A stretch of 64,000 nucleotides of DNA from Beverwykella pulmonaria (taxonomy: Eukaryota > Ascomycota > Dothideomycetes > Pleosporales > Melanommataceae): NCBI GenBank assembly GCA_001599595.1, contig BCHH01000002.1, positions 2,260,053 through 2,324,052 on the forward strand, written 5' to 3'. A model generated the notes under the pieces. It was not told where the DNA came from, ran no database searches, and saw nothing but the letters and a program-made list of their open reading frames with translations. Below are positions 45,283 to 57,860 of this stretch, piece by piece. The first letter of the stretch is position 1. Each line of letters opens with the position of its first letter. The position numbers and the translations under genes were made by a program.

Positions 45283-46993
45283 CTACATACTTGCCTTCCC
45301 CCTGCTCTCAAACGGTAGAATCAGTACCAGCACCCCGGCAGCAATAAACAACGTCCCACTAACATAAACCGGTGCACTCGTCTGCAAATTCGCAAACATA
45401 GCAATAATCGGCGCCATTATTCCAAATATCCTATTCGCTGACGCCGTAATTGCATTGCCCGTGCCTCTATCCTTGGTCGGGAAGATCTCAGGCGTGTACG
45501 AGTAGAGCACCGCGTACATGATATTGGACATGAAATTGTACGCGCAGTTCCAGCCCAACAATGAGTTGGAATTTAATGCAGTGGTGCTGCAAAAGAGAAA
45601 GACGCCAGTGAGGACCGTGGAGAGGGAGAGAGTGCCTTTTCGCCCGAGGTGAGGGTACTCGACGAGAAAGCCGCCGAGGAGGCAGCCTGGGACGCCGAGC
45701 ACGGCGATGATAAGGCTGTTGCGGTATGTGAGGTATGTGCTGCCGTCGCCGAAGTCGGCGCCGCGGGTGGCTTGAATGAAGGGGAGGAAAGCGTTGTAGA
45801 GCGGGAAGCCGAGGCCGATGAAAGCCCAGATTAGCGTGATGAGGCTGGTGCTGAAGGCGAGTTTTTTGGTTGCGAAGAGCGCTTTAATGTGTGACGTGTT
45901 GATCTTTTGGAGGTTCCGCTTTATGGCGGCCGTGGCGTGCGATTGCGGCGGTGCGGAGAGGGGACCCGCGAGTCGATTGCATAGTTCTAGGTCCGAGAGA
46001 GAAAGGGTTGATGTCTTCCCGTTGCGGCGCGCGACTTCGTGGACGATCTTGACGGCTTCGGCGTCTTTTCCCTTGCCCATGAGGAATTTAGGTGACTCGT
46101 AGATGGTGAAGCATACGAAGCGCAGGAAGAACATGAGCATTGCTACTCCGCCCATAGCTAGCATAAAATACCTCCACCCCATATTCTCACTCTTGGTGCA
46201 GTTTGTGTCACTCTGCTGGCACGTCATGTTACCCAACAATGGCCATGCTATCAACGTCGCAAACACCTGCGCCAGCGCCCAGTCAATCGACAACACCGTC
46301 AGGAGATACTGATGACTGCCAGGCAAGAACTCGAGGAATATCGCGCTGTCCACAGGGAGATTCCCGCCTACGCCAATGCTCCACAGTGCCGCGAACACGC
46401 CTATTGCAGCAAAATTGGGGGATCCAGCAGCTACGAGCCCAAAGACAGCGGTCACGCCGATCGTGAGATTGAAGGCCCAGCGTCGTCCAAAAATATCACA
46501 GCCGAAGCCCCAGAAGATAGCACCCACTAGGAGTCCGATGTTCTGTGCGAGAGTAAGGAAGGGCGCGCGGGTTGGGTGAAATTCGTTCTTGACGGGCGTG
46601 AATATGAGTGACGTCACGATGGGCCAGAGGTTATCGGATGCCCAGCCGAATCCGATGACTATGAAGAGCTGTGGGAAGTATTAGTGGAATGTTTTTGATG
46701 GGAGCCCTTTGAATTAAAGATAAGTGCTTGTCTAGACAAGAAGAACCGCGCCTCATCGCATCGAGAGACAGAAAGTGGAGTTGAGGAAGCTGTGTACTGA
46801 CCTGCCACTGATACCGTCCCATTCCAATATCTTGAATCGCCTTGTTGAGAATATTGGCTTTGGCCTCGTACACAGGATCCAGCGAACCCTCCTCCAGCAC
46901 CGCAGCGGGCGCTTCAAGAAGCTCCGGGATTTCATGAGCTGCCTCATCATTCTTCTGCTCAGATGCGAGCTTCCTCAGTGGAGATTCAGCCAT
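45283..46993 (-). CDS. MFS transporter, SV2-like branch
   Basis: Two exons on the minus strand (46993-46802, 46668-45283) give about 525 residues. The cytosolic N-terminus is acidic and followed by DIGMGRYQWQLFIVIGFGWASDNLWP, the typical first helix of the SV2/sugar-like subgroup, rebuilt by the splice. MFS signature loops are FGCDIFGRRWAF (helix 2-3) and GRKGTLSLS (helix 8-9). SNIMYAVLYSYTPEIFPTKDRGTGNAI is the PESPR-like motif near helix 10-11. About 12 hydrophobic segments are seen. The cytosolic central loop (about 260-310) has Arg/Lys. The substrate is unknown; relatives are annotated as sugar or organic-ion permeases. Confidence 0.9.
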
Positions 46994-48065
46994 ATTGCGC
47001 AAAGCCCAGGTGGGCGTAGATAAGCAGACAGAGGGAGGAACTGAGTTAACCGACGATAGAATTGAAGTAGCAGAACTCTTCACCGAAATTACAAGAAGCT
47101 CACAAACTCTCCGACACGTCCAGCGCGATGTGACAACCAGAACATATAGCTACCGCACGGACTATGTAACATTTGGTCCTGGTGTGAGTGCAGAGTTGGA
47201 ACTGCCTTTGCGGGTTAGAGCAGCAAGATCGAGGGTCGCGCAATCAGGATCCGCGCTGTCGCCATGCAGCTTATACGATACCAGTGTCCATCATTCCTTC
47301 TCACTATGTAGTGATACAAAGAGCTCCTGTGGACATCGCCCGCGCGCATCATTCTCACAGTGCCAGGAGGCCCTGCTTGTGTGTTGGCAAACAATCTGGG
47401 ATGTGTTCAAGCCTTGAAGACGGCGATTGATGCTGAAAGCTGGAAACACGTCTTAAGGACTTGCTGCAAAGTGATCTACAAGGGGCCATGTTGGTGTAAG
47501 TTGAGATGAACGGGATCGGCCGAGCTAGCGATGGCGTCATGTCACGTGAAGACATATACGAAGGGCATGGGATATTATTACCGCAAGCGGCACCATACTG
47601 TAAAAGGACTGCATGAGAATGGATGAGCCAGTTAAGCAGTTGTAAACGGAGGATAGAAAGCTTGCACATATCCATACTAAGACCTACTTTACTCGCTAGC
47701 GGGACTTTAACAAAAATACCCGTTACCCTTTGGAAATGAGAGCATACAGAAAGCATGTCGAGTATTGTAGTTGAGCGTCTTTCACAACTTTCTACACAAA
47801 TCCTACTAAACCTTTCCGTACGGCACCACAAATGCCTAACCCCTCATATACAAACAATGTTCGTCAATGCACTTTCTCCAAAGTATGCTCTGAAATGACC
47901 AGACCTCCCAAATCCGACCCCTAAAATATGATTATAACGCCAAACGATGCTGAATCTTTTCCCAATACCAGAAAGGAATGACCGGGAAAACGCCGCGGAG
48001 TATCAGTCATACCCAAAAAGCAACTGCAAATATGTAAAAGCGAATGATAATAATGCGAAGCTTGG
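46994..48065. other. intergenic, no gene
   Basis: About 1.1 kb holding the promoter of the MFS gene and the 3' region of the RING gene. Frames at 46995-47417 and 47355-47831 overlap on opposite strands and match nothing I recognise. Confidence 0.4.
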
Positions 48066-49804
48066 TCACGTGTGCCTGCTCGTACCTGCCTCTTGACCAG
48101 TACTGGTGCTGGAAGCAGCGTCTTGCGCGCTAGATGCTGTCTGGGAGGCGCTGCTTGAAGCCTCAGCAGGCAAGGGGATTTCGTCTTGCCCGGTTCTTCT
48201 CGTCCTCCCACTGAACACGCCAGAAAATCGAGTACTCATTCTTCTGCTACGGCGAGCAGCTGTGACATCGTCGGTGCTTCCGTTCGCGCTTCCAGAGGCG
48301 ACATCACCACTTCCATTGCGACGCTGTTCGCGGAGACGTCTCAGGGCGGAGATGCGTTCTTCGGTGGAGGCGTTGGGCCGAGAGCGGAGCAGCAAAATGT
48401 CACGGAGGGCGGAGCGGCGGCGATGCGACATGCCCGCTTCGGGTTGTAGAGGCGGAGCAAGCATTTCTGGATCTTGCTCTTCGATGGAATTGCGGGAGTC
48501 CGCTGGGCGCAAGTCGACACGACTGATGTTGATTGTTAGTCGTCGTCGTCTTCCAAGTAGTAATAACAAAAAAAAATATACTTACCACAGCGGGCATGTG
48601 CCGGAGACATTCAACAACCACGGATCTACACACTCTGGATGGAACTTGTGGTTACAAGGCAGCACGCGAATGTCCTGGCCCTGTTCAAAGTCGTCGGTGC
48701 AGATTGAACATCCAAGGCCTTCATCAGACGTATCTTCCTGTGACGTTACCGTTCCTGCTGCTGCCGCCGTCACGGGCAGTGCTGGAGCGATGCCAGATGG
48801 GTGTTCGACAGCTGCGTTTCGTTGAAACTCGACCTGGTCTGCTGATCTGGTCTCAGTTTCTGCCTCCGCCCTCGGTTCTGCATTTGCATCATTTGCGCTT
48901 CTTGCTTCCGTTGTAGATCCCAATTCAACATCGGTGGGTTTGGGCGGTTCGGTTTGGCCAAACTTGACAATCGGTATTGTGTCCAGAATTGCCCTTCCTA
49001 AACCTCTTGCCCTGCTCTGCCGCGGCCGGCCAAGAACATCTCGTGGGCCATATCGGTCGGGGTGACGATGTGCTCTGACAGCTCCAGTGATGATGATTAC
49101 GAGGAAAAGAGCTGTAATAATTCCAGTGATACTGTACAGAATGATCATGGCCACAGCAGTGGAAGGCGAGGGGCCTAGTGGATTCTGCTGTGGATTGTTA
49201 CCACTGCCAGTGCCACCACCACCACTGGCGTTGCTACTGCCCTCAGAACGAACGATGGAAATGAAGTACTTGGTTGAAACATCGAGGTTGTTCGTCTCGT
49301 TAAGAACCTTTTGCGAATCTTGTTTGTTGGTCATAGAGAATATCCGGAAGTCCTGCAGGGAAGGAGTGAGGTCGGTATAGTCACAGAAATCCGAGGCTGT
49401 GCTATACAATATGATGGCCTTGATGTTGTCGGTCTCATACGCTTGCTGGAAGACTCGGGAGGCATCGGGTACGCCTGGATAATCGGAGGGGTTGCAGCTT
49501 ATATAGGCAATGTCCTCGACGCTTAAATTTCCAACGTTGTTAAAGTTTGTGTAAAAGAGGTTCCCCGTTAGCGGGGCGTTCTGTCAACCGTCAGCTTTAA
49601 TGTCCGAGACAGTCCGAGATGGGCCAGACGAACAGCACCACGCGAAATAGGAACCAGCCTAGATAAGTTCTCGCTCTTCTGGTTCTGCAATTCAAGAATG
49701 CCGCGGTAACTGCCCAGCCCTGTCGTTTGGTTCGAGGCCACGACGCTGGCAGCGGCAGAGACGGCGAAGAGGAGTAGCGCGCACGCCACCTGTCGGAAGG
49801 CCAT
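48066..49804 (-). CDS. PA-TM-RING E3 ubiquitin ligase
   Basis: Three exons on the minus strand (49804-49655, 49580-48586, 48522-48066) give about 533 residues. Layout: signal peptide (ACALLLFAVSAAASVVA); a lumenal protease-associated-like region (LTGNLFYTNFNNVG, AYISCNPSDYPG, KAIILYSTASDFCDY); a Gly/Ser linker; one transmembrane helix (VAMIILYSITGIITALFLVIIITG); a basic cytosolic segment; and a RING-H2 finger (CSICTDDFEQGQDIRVLPCNHKFHPECVD, then CPLC). The final RING cysteine pair is rebuilt by the last splice (CPL-C). The cytosolic tail is Arg/Ser-rich. Such ligases sit in endosomal, Golgi or vacuolar membranes and ubiquitinate membrane cargo. A tandem repeat lies just upstream of the start. 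Confidence 0.92.
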
Positions 49805-49863
49805 GCTGCGTGCGAAAGGTCGTCAACGCGCAGTCGCGGGACGTTCGGGCTCGCTCGGGAATG

Positions 49864-49917
49864 TAACCGCAGTCGCAGTCACAGTCACAGTTGCAGTCAC
49901 GGTCGCAGTCGTGGTCG
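49864..49917. repeat. hexanucleotide-type tandem repeat in a promoter
   Basis: About eight degenerate 6-bp units of CGCAGT/CACAGT/TGCAGT type run without interruption, ending in a GTGGTCGTC-like stretch. It lies 60 bp upstream of the start codon of the PA-TM-RING gene, in its leader or promoter. Confidence 0.8.
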
Positions 49918-51017
49918 TCATGCGGCAAGACGGATGGCTTCTTATCGATGGCTGGCACTTGGCAGCGTATGCTCCATGGACAATACGCGGGGCTGCTTCG
50001 ACGACTCAACCGCGGGCGGGATCAGACATAGACAGGCGTTGTTCGGTATGGCAGCGAGTTCATGGTGTGGAGGAGAGATCAAGCAGCTGTGGCCATCGAC
50101 ACCTGGCACCCCAGTCCTTAGTCTAGTGAGGTGCAGAATTCCAGACCCAGCAATCTCGCGATCGGCGGCTTTGACCGGGACGACGAATGCGTGAGCAAGG
50201 TGCAAGGGTAGTAAGAGGTACTGAAACCCGGCGCGTCGCCCATTTGTCTGCACTGCCTCAATCTATGTGCTTTTGAATTCATCAAAGTCCGCCGTCTCCC
50301 TTATTTTTGTCCGTAGACACAGTGTCATCCATTCCGCGACCTTCCGTCTGAATTCCACGTCGCAAGAATGACCGCACCCAGCCCATTCGTATCAAGCCGC
50401 GAGAGGGGAAAGGCCATAATACAATACGCCAGCCACAAATCCTTACAGCGACAAACATTCTCAAACACCGCTCGGAACCAGGGAGCACCAAGTCCTCACT
50501 CCGAGTAACAAGTGTAGCTGGCAGTCATCAATGCCTTAGTGTGAGAAGAGGGACATCCATGCTCGAGCTTGCCTCAACACGTCACCTCGTCGCCCCAAGT
50601 ATCAGAAATCTCTATCGCGCGTCGATCTTTGCCAGGTTGTCGAATAAATAATGTAAAGTACAAGTTTTACAATCTATCGTGACGCTTATGCGCTCTAAAT
50701 AAGAACAGGCCTTAAAATGCGCGCACAGCGGGGTAAAAAGCAACCAAGGAACCTAGAGGTCAGATGTCGCTCAGCTGTCACATAACAACGAATCGACAAC
50801 AGATGGAAGTGGGAAAAGAAACCAAAAAGAATTGTCTGAGCCAAAGCAACTCTCCATCAACCTGTAACTCCTGCGCCATGCGCCGCCAAATGCATGTGCC
50901 TCCCATTATGCAGAAAAAAGAACCATTATCTTGAAAACAAATACGAAATCCTCCGAGTACCGGTATTCTAAACAATATTCCTTCCCACCTCTCCTTTCAA
51001 TGTACCACCCTCCTTGC
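49918..51017. other. intergenic, no gene
   Basis: About 1.1 kb between the start of the RING gene and the 3' end of the cation exchanger gene. Overlapping short frames on both strands at 49930-50260 look like GC-rich non-coding sequence. No known element seen. Confidence 0.4.
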
Positions 51018-54000
51018 TCAATAAGTGTGACCATTTTCGCTTCGTCCCAAAGTCTTCAACGACATCGACTGAAACTGTTGCTCGACCAGCCCACTCACAG
51101 CCAAAGTGTCGGCTACATTAACGCCCATCCGGTCCACATCGTTGAAGCTGGACAAATAAAAGCCGACGACAACGACTAGATACGAAAGGATGAGAATCGA
51201 GCCCTTGAAGTAGTTGCTCTTTCCCTCGCCGTACATGTACGAGAGAAGAAAGACGCAGAGAATCACGGTGATCATGTCCCACTGTGGGAAGATCAGGGCT
51301 ACACTTGGCGTCAGTATGGTTCCGATGGCCCAACTAGAGACCATGGATGGACTTACTAAATGTTTGATAAATGATATCCGCAGGCTCAATGTAGAGGGTG
51401 TGGATGGCGCTGTATAATACAAGCGCAGGGATCTGGAGCAAACAAACCTGCAGCGCGTAGGCAGATCCAATCTCCATGGAGAGAGCAATGTTGCCGTTCA
51501 TGGCGAAGGAGATGGCGTTCAGGAACTCTGTGGTGTTGGGAACAAGCGCGAACAAGGTAATGCCCAAGAACTTTTCGTCAATATCAGAACCTTCCAAAAC
51601 AGCGTCGACTGTGTTAACCAATATCTCCGCAATGACGGCATATGCAATAGTTGCAGTCATGAGAACAACAGCGCTTTTGCCTCTGCTCCAATTGGGTGCG
51701 TCATGTCCACCTGCTGCTTGACCATGCTCTTCTGTCTCTTCCACTACGGTTGTAGTTCTCGTGTGAGGTGGCCGTTCAGAGTGACGTTTGGCGGTCGTGT
51801 TGGCCATGAGCGAAGCCTTGCGTGGCGCCTTTGTGGCATCACGCGTAGCCAAGGCAGTTGTCGTAGCTGCTATTTCGCTGATCTGGCGGAGTAGTGATTG
51901 GTTGTTTTCATCCGATAAGCCCTCGAGATGGAAGGCAGTCGATCCTGGATGTTCATCTCCATCTTTGGGTGGGACAACATGTGGGGTCTCTCCAGCCTTC
52001 GAGTTTGGTCGCCTCTGCTCTGCTGCTTCTCCGTTAGGCCCGAGTCCAACCTGCTGGTAGGTTTGGCCGATGATACGCTTGTACAACTGGCTATCTCGTA
52101 TGTTTGCTCGCGCAACAGAATTGTTGGTTTGTTGTCTTGAAAGCATATTTGGATGCTCGAGTTGTCCACTCTGGCTTAGATGACTCGTCGACATATCCGC
52201 GATCTTCTTCTCGTCCAGTTCGCTACTCCAAATCACGGCAGCATGTGTTCTCAAGGTGAACAGTAGGCCGATGACATACGAAAGGAAGAGGAGAACCGCC
52301 GCGAACCAAATGTACGGTCGTACAGCCTGGTTGAAAAAGGGGTCGTGAATTGCCGGGGTCTGGGAGTAATAACATCTCCGGCAATCCCTCTCAACTTGGA
52401 CATTGGGGGGAACATGGCATTGGTGACATTTCAGTTCGTGCTGTAATGGGTCAATAAGTAGTCGAGGAGAGATGATAACATATACTTACACTTCCATAAA
52501 TCTGATAGAACAATGTTGGCCCAAACGCAGCGATGACGGCGAACAGAAGCATGGTAGAAGTGACACCGGCTGATTTGACATTGAACCGCTGAGTCTTTCT
52601 CCTGAGGGCTCCGAAGCACATTGACAAGCCAGGAAGGAAGAGGATACCAGCGAAGATACTGCCAATGATACTACCTTCGACGAGCTGGGCCTTGCCTTGG
52701 TTTAAAGCCACACAGTAGAGGAAAACTTCGACGATGGTGGAAAAGAATGCGTTGATGGTAGCACCTACACCCATGGAAGATTGGGCAGAGATGGAAGCAA
52801 CTGCTTGGCCGATAAAGTACGCGAGAGGGATGATGGAAAACAGGGCAAGTACGAAGACGAAGAACTGGTCTGTCAACCAAATCTTGAGGCCGAGGGTAAC
52901 ATCCAAGACCCAGTAGTCGAAAATGACAAAGGCCACCAGCCCTAGCAGGTTAATGAGAAAGATGTTTGTTCCATCGATGGTGTACTTCCAGTACTTGGTA
53001 CCCACAGCACGGTACGTGCATAGCAGAATGGATGAAGATTCTCCAGGCCGTCGCACAGTGCCGCTGTCGGTATGGAATGACAAGGCGAGGGGATGTTTCC
53101 GGAGATGGTCGAACAAGAGAAGCGTTACTTTGCCCATCGGGATGGTGAAGACCATCAACCAGCACAAGCCCGAGACGATGAAGAGTGCAGGGCTGAAGAT
53201 GCCGTAGAAGAAGAGGAAGAATATGACTCGTCCGATGTTCCACTTGCCACGTCCAAAAAGTCTCCTCTTGATCTTCACAGTGTCGCTGTGACGTACGTTG
53301 GCACGGCCATCCCTTCCAAGCAGACTGGTCGTCTCATCGGAAGAATCGATGCTGTTCCTACGTCGGCCGACAAGCGATCCTGCGGTACTTGTCGGGCCAA
53401 AGAAAAGTCGTCCTTCCTCAATATCCCCACTCTGCCATTGTTCGTATTCGCTGATGCTCCGACCATCGCCTTCATCTTCTTCCGCATACGCTTCATCCTG
53501 CAGCAATTTGACGTATTTCCCGAATGGATAGAGCACATAGCCGGAGAGATGGAACAGGAGATGAGAGTACTCCACAGAGCTGTCAGAAAAGAACACCAGA
53601 GCACAAATGAGACCGCCAGCTGCGGCAATGAGCGCGAGCCACCACCCGAAGATCAACGTCCAGGCAATATTAAAGAGTAGAAGCCAGTTGTTGACGAAGA
53701 GCCCGGGGGTCGAGTGGATGTCACCTTCAGCATTACGCTGGACTGACCTGTCTTTCTTGTACAAAGCAGGCTTCCATATCCTGATCCCGAAAGGATGAGT
53801 AACGTTGATAGCCTCCTGGCGATCCTTGAGTGTGAAGCTTTCTGCATCGCTCAAGTCATCAACATCATCCTCGCCGCCATTGCCGCTATCCTCTTCCTCC
53901 GCCCTCATAGTGTCTTCTTCCGAGGTGGTAGGCTGCACGTCGGGATCGACGTCCTTGGACGCGCCTACCGACTCCGGCTCTGGAGTCTCCCCGTCGGTTG

Positions 54001-54551
54001 ACTCCACAGTCGTAAGCGCAGGGGGTTGTGCTACGGTCCTTCGTCGAACCGTGGACGACTTCCTGCGCAACGTTGGGGCTGGGCCTTGTCTTTGCAGCTT
54101 CTGCTGTTGCTCTTGCTCTTCAGACAGGATTTCGTCCTCGGCGTCGTCCACCGAGAACTCCTGTCCCTTATGGGGGATGCGTGCGGAGGTGGTCCTTCGG
54201 TTCATCGGGGGCTTCTTTGCTTTGGACGCGAAAGGTTGGTCGGGGGAAGCCAAGGTTTGTTGCTGTCGACGCTCGATGGAGGAAGTTATAGAGCCTATGT
54301 TGTTATCAGCAGCTGCTCGGATGATCGGATGATTAGACAATGTGCAGATGGACGGAAGGCTCACCATATCCTGCGGTATGGGATTGAGTATGTACTGCGA
54401 GTGGTCTTCTGCGTGCCGATTCTGAGCTTGTTGCCGTCGCAAACTGCGCTGTCGGGGAGTCGGCGCCATGATCAGAGTTCCGTCGAGATAGGTTAGGAGA
54501 CTGAGGCTTGCTTTTTCCTCCCGCTATGGGCATTCGGTCGCCTTCGGTCAT
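51018..54551 (-). CDS. Vnx1-type vacuolar cation/proton exchanger
   Basis: Four exons on the minus strand (54551-54365, 54294-52490, 52440-51357, 51298-51018) join to about 1118 residues. The start at 54551 is preferred because splicing GTGAGC...ATAG gives an uninterrupted N-terminus (NLSRRNSDHG... GYG-SITSSIERR); ATG 54469 is the alternative if unspliced. A long acidic and Arg/Ser cytosolic N-terminus (about 1-250) is followed by hydrophobic helices and the first exchanger repeat (VASISAQSSMGVGATINAFFSTIVEVFLY). Next is a loop with CHQCHVPP and CRRCYYSQ pairs, a charged cytosolic loop, and the second repeat (NTTEFLNAISFAMNGNIALSMEIGSAYALQ). These alpha-repeats mark the CaCA/CAX superfamily; length and N-domain fit Vnx1, which moves Na+/K+ or Ca2+ into the vacuole. 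It is divergent to RPT6. Confidence 0.92.
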
Positions 54552-55247
54552 GGCGAGCGACGCGATGTGAATGGATGTAACGGGACTGCGCGAGGCGGGC
54601 GGCTTGGCTTATCTTGGAATTTATCAAAAGGAGCTCAGGTGATTTTAGGTCTCTGCCATGAGAGATGTGTGGCGAGGATGAGAAGAAACCAGCATAGGCA
54701 TATCACGCAGAACGACGCAGCGTGCCTCCGGGGAGGGTTGGAGGGGCCTCACGGCGTGATGGTACAGATGACACTGGTGTGGATCAGCAGCCATCCATCA
54801 CTGGAAGCAAGCTGCAGGACGGCCGGAATTCCGAATGGCGTCTGGGGATCGCGCCAAGATAAGCCAGCGCTGCGTCGCATACACTGGTGCTGCTGGATGA
54901 TTGGGACTGGCTTACGCTTGAAAACTGTAAATGAGCATCCGCTGGACAACTCCCTGGCGATGATGTTACTGTCAAGCTTGCACGAACGGTGGCAGGCCAA
55001 GGAAGCCAACCCTGCACGGGCGCTTGTCCGATTGAGACCGGAAGCGGTGTTTTTCCGGCTCCGGTTCATAGACGCAGCTCTCGATACCTAAACATCACCA
55101 TCACCGCCTCCATCTTCAACCCCAATCTTACCCTCCAACCGTGCCTTGACCCCTGCAGCGTCTGAGCAGCCCCCGTCTCTCACAGAACCGCGATATTTGC
55201 CAAATAATCACACATTCCGTCCATTCGCCGCGCCCGCCACCACCGCC
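54552..55247. promoter_or_regulatory. divergent region between VNX1-type gene and RPT6
   Basis: About 0.7 kb between opposite start codons, holding both promoters. A frame at 54567-55091 has no recognisable content and is not called. No proteasome-associated control element was identified with confidence. Confidence 0.45.
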
Positions 55248-56470
55248 ATGGCGCTCGATACCTTCTTCCACAACAAGATCGAGAGCATGAAGCTCGAGAT
55301 CATACAAGGGCAAGCAGTGCTGCGAAGATTAGAAGCCCAGCGGAATGACTACAACTCCCGCGTGCGGTTACTGCGAGAAGAGCTTGGCCTCCTCCAGCAG
55401 CCAGGGTCCTATGTCGGCGAGGTCGTGAAGGTTATGGGCACCAAAAAGGTGCTCGTCAAGGTGCACCCCGAGGGCAAATATGGTGAGATTTGCATCAACA
55501 AGAGTTAAAAGCTGCGCTGACTTACCATCCTCCAGTTGTCGACATCTCCGATAACGTGGACATCACCAAACTCACCGTCGGCAAGCGTGTCACGCTCCTC
55601 AGCGACTCGTACAAGCTAGAGAAACTGCTGCCGTCGTCTGTCGATCCGCTCGTATCTCTTATGATGGTGGAGAAAGTTCCCGACAGCACATATGACATGA
55701 TCGGAGGCTTGGATCAACAGATTAAGGAGATCAAGGAGGTCATTGAGCTTGGTCTGCAGCACCCCGAACTGTTCGAGTCACTCGGAATCGCACAGCCTAA
55801 GGGTGTGTTGCTCTACGGCCCCCCCGGAACCGGAAAAACACTGCTTGCACGTGCAGTAGCCCACCACGCTGACTGCAAGTTCATTCGAGTCTCTGGTAGC
55901 GAACTGGTGCAGAAATACATTGGCGAGGGAAGTCGCATGGTGCGAGAACTTTTCGTCATGGCCCGAGAGCACGCACCCAGCATCATCTTCATGGACGAAA
56001 TCGACAGCATCGGCTCGAGTCGTGTGGAAGGAAGCTCCGGCGGTGATTCGGAAGTGCAGCGAACTATGTTGGAGTTGCTCAACCAGCTTGATGGTTTCGA
56101 GCCGACGAAGAACATCAAGATCATCATGGCCACCAATCGCCTCGATATTCTAGATCCCGCATTGCTTCGACCCGGCCGAATCGACCGAAAGATTGAGTTC
56201 CCCCCACCCACCGTGGAGGCGCGCGCAGACATCTTGCGAATCCACTCGAGGAGCATGAACTTGACTCGTGGAATCAATCTCAACAAAATTGCGGAGAAGA
56301 TGAATGGTTGTTCAGGTGCCGAACTGAAAGGTGTGTGTACTGAGGCGGGCATGTTCGCTTTGCGGGAAAGGAGAGTGCACGTCACACAAGAGGATTTCGA
56401 TCTTGCAACTGCCAAGGTGCTTAACAAGCACGACGACAAGGCGACTAGTCTGAGCAAGCTATGGAAGTGA
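55248..56470 (+). CDS. RPT6: 26S proteasome regulatory ATPase Rpt6
   Basis: ATPase subunit of the 19S base (PSMC5/Rpt6), which unfolds ubiquitinated substrates. Two exons, 55248-55482 and 55536-56470, give 389 residues. N-terminal coiled coil ([17 protein letters not shown]), OB-like fold ([22 protein letters not shown]), then the AAA module: Walker A GPPGTGKT, pore loop [14 protein letters not shown], Walker [12 protein letters not shown], the second region of homology [24 protein letters not shown]. The C-terminus ends [10 protein letters not shown], as in Rpt6. The coiled-coil start and C-terminus set it apart from Rpt1-5. Slightly shorter than yeast Rpt6, as is usual in filamentous fungi. 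Confidence 0.97.
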
Positions 56471-56639
56471 GAAGACGCCTTTTTAGGAAGACTACAACTG
56501 CAGTGGAGATTTCGGTGCTTGCTAGAGCTGCGGCATTTCATGTACTACAATCCTATGAATGAATGAGTAGCGTCACAGGGGCCACTGTGGCAATTGGCTC
56601 GTGCGTAGAATGGTAATTTTATATGTAAATTACATACAA

Positions 56640-57860
56640 AAGATCCTCAAGTCAACGCTTCTGCCTTGATTCTATCACCACTTTTTGTGCAGTCCACCTA
56701 CTTGGATAACTGCCGAGCAGCGCTCTCGCATAGATGAGAAATACTTCTTGTAGTCCTCAATTAAAGACCTATCCCACTTTTCCGTGAAGTGTTACTTTAC
56801 CTCAGCATTAGTCTTTGGCAAGCGCTCTGCAATCCTCCACTTCCACATTTGCTAAATATTCTCAATAAAATTGAGATTTGGGGAATTGCTGACCACGACA
56901 CCTTCCTGATGCCTAGGGCTATCTCAACGGCAGCAATCACCTTCGATCGGTGGATAGAGGCTCCATCTATGAAAATGAAGTTTCTATTCGTGTACTGCTT
57001 GTAGAGCCCCTAGTACGCCGAAACTAGAGGTATGATTGTGGAGGAGTGGATAACTCAATAAATAGGTATAAGACTATAAGTATAAGCATGTACAAGAACG
57101 TCAAACTCCCCTCGAGTATCGGTTGTTCGAAGTCAGGATTGTCCCGATGTTGGATCGGGACCCCTTTCTAGAGCCAGGTGGCCTGTGGGAGCACGTGAGT
57201 GCGCACCCACACTCTACTCCACCACAGGGTATGCATAATGTACCCTCGAAGTCGACGGTCCTCTTATCGTTTGTACGCCACTCCTTCTCAAAGAAAACCA
57301 GCAGTCCTTTAGCATTAGCTGATATTATACTCCATACCATACAGCTGCTAAATCCCTAAATCTAGGTATCAAGCAGTTAAGATGTGGAGCCTCTCCAGTC
57401 ATCCAAGTGACGTACACCCCTCCTAGACTAGTTTAAGCTAACATCTTATCACTCCAGCCTACGTAGGCCCAATCCTCCCCAGTCCAATCAAAGTGCTCCC
57501 ATGCTCAGCTTAATCAATCAATTCTGTATGAGGTGGAGAGGAAAAGCTTCTTAATAACCTTCTGACAGTAGTAGAGCTCCTTCTCAAAGGTCTTGACTAG
57601 AGTTTGACAGCAGAATTTGATTCATAACTCACCAACAATCTCCTTGCGAGTTTTCTGACGTTGTTCAGCATTCACAGTAGCGTGGCGAACTAGAAGGTGT
57701 CGAATAGGCGTATATAGTATAGGCGATTGACCCTTAGACTTCGTAGGAGTTTCTCGTTCTCGAAGGCATCGAGAAATCGTCGCCGAGGGCTCTAAGTTGG
57801 AGGGTAATCGCAGCTTGTGTCTATCTAAGCTCTGATAGTGTATGGATTTTGACACGCTCC
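56640..57860 (-). mobile_element. degraded Tc1/mariner-type DNA transposon
   Basis: Pieces of one transposase lie in order on the minus strand. An N-terminal helix-turn-helix region is at 57855-57622 (LRLPSNLEPSATISRCLRER). A central piece lies at about 57340-57130 (FFEKEWRTNDKRTVDFEG). The catalytic C-terminal part at about 57000-56700 has NRNFIFIDGASIHRSK, the second catalytic Asp region, then GIRKVSW. Several stops and frame changes separate the pieces, so the element is dead. AT enrichment suggests repeat-induced point mutation. Terminal inverted repeats and a TA target duplication were not located, so borders are approximate. Confidence 0.6.

Noticed and set aside
48106..48825. 239-codon plus-strand frame
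   Set aside because: Antisense shadow of the RING gene exons, which show clear domain content on the minus strand.
54567..55091. 174-codon plus-strand frame in the VNX1/RPT6 interval
   Set aside because: No recognisable content, lies in a shared promoter region, and overlaps equally long frames on the opposite strand.
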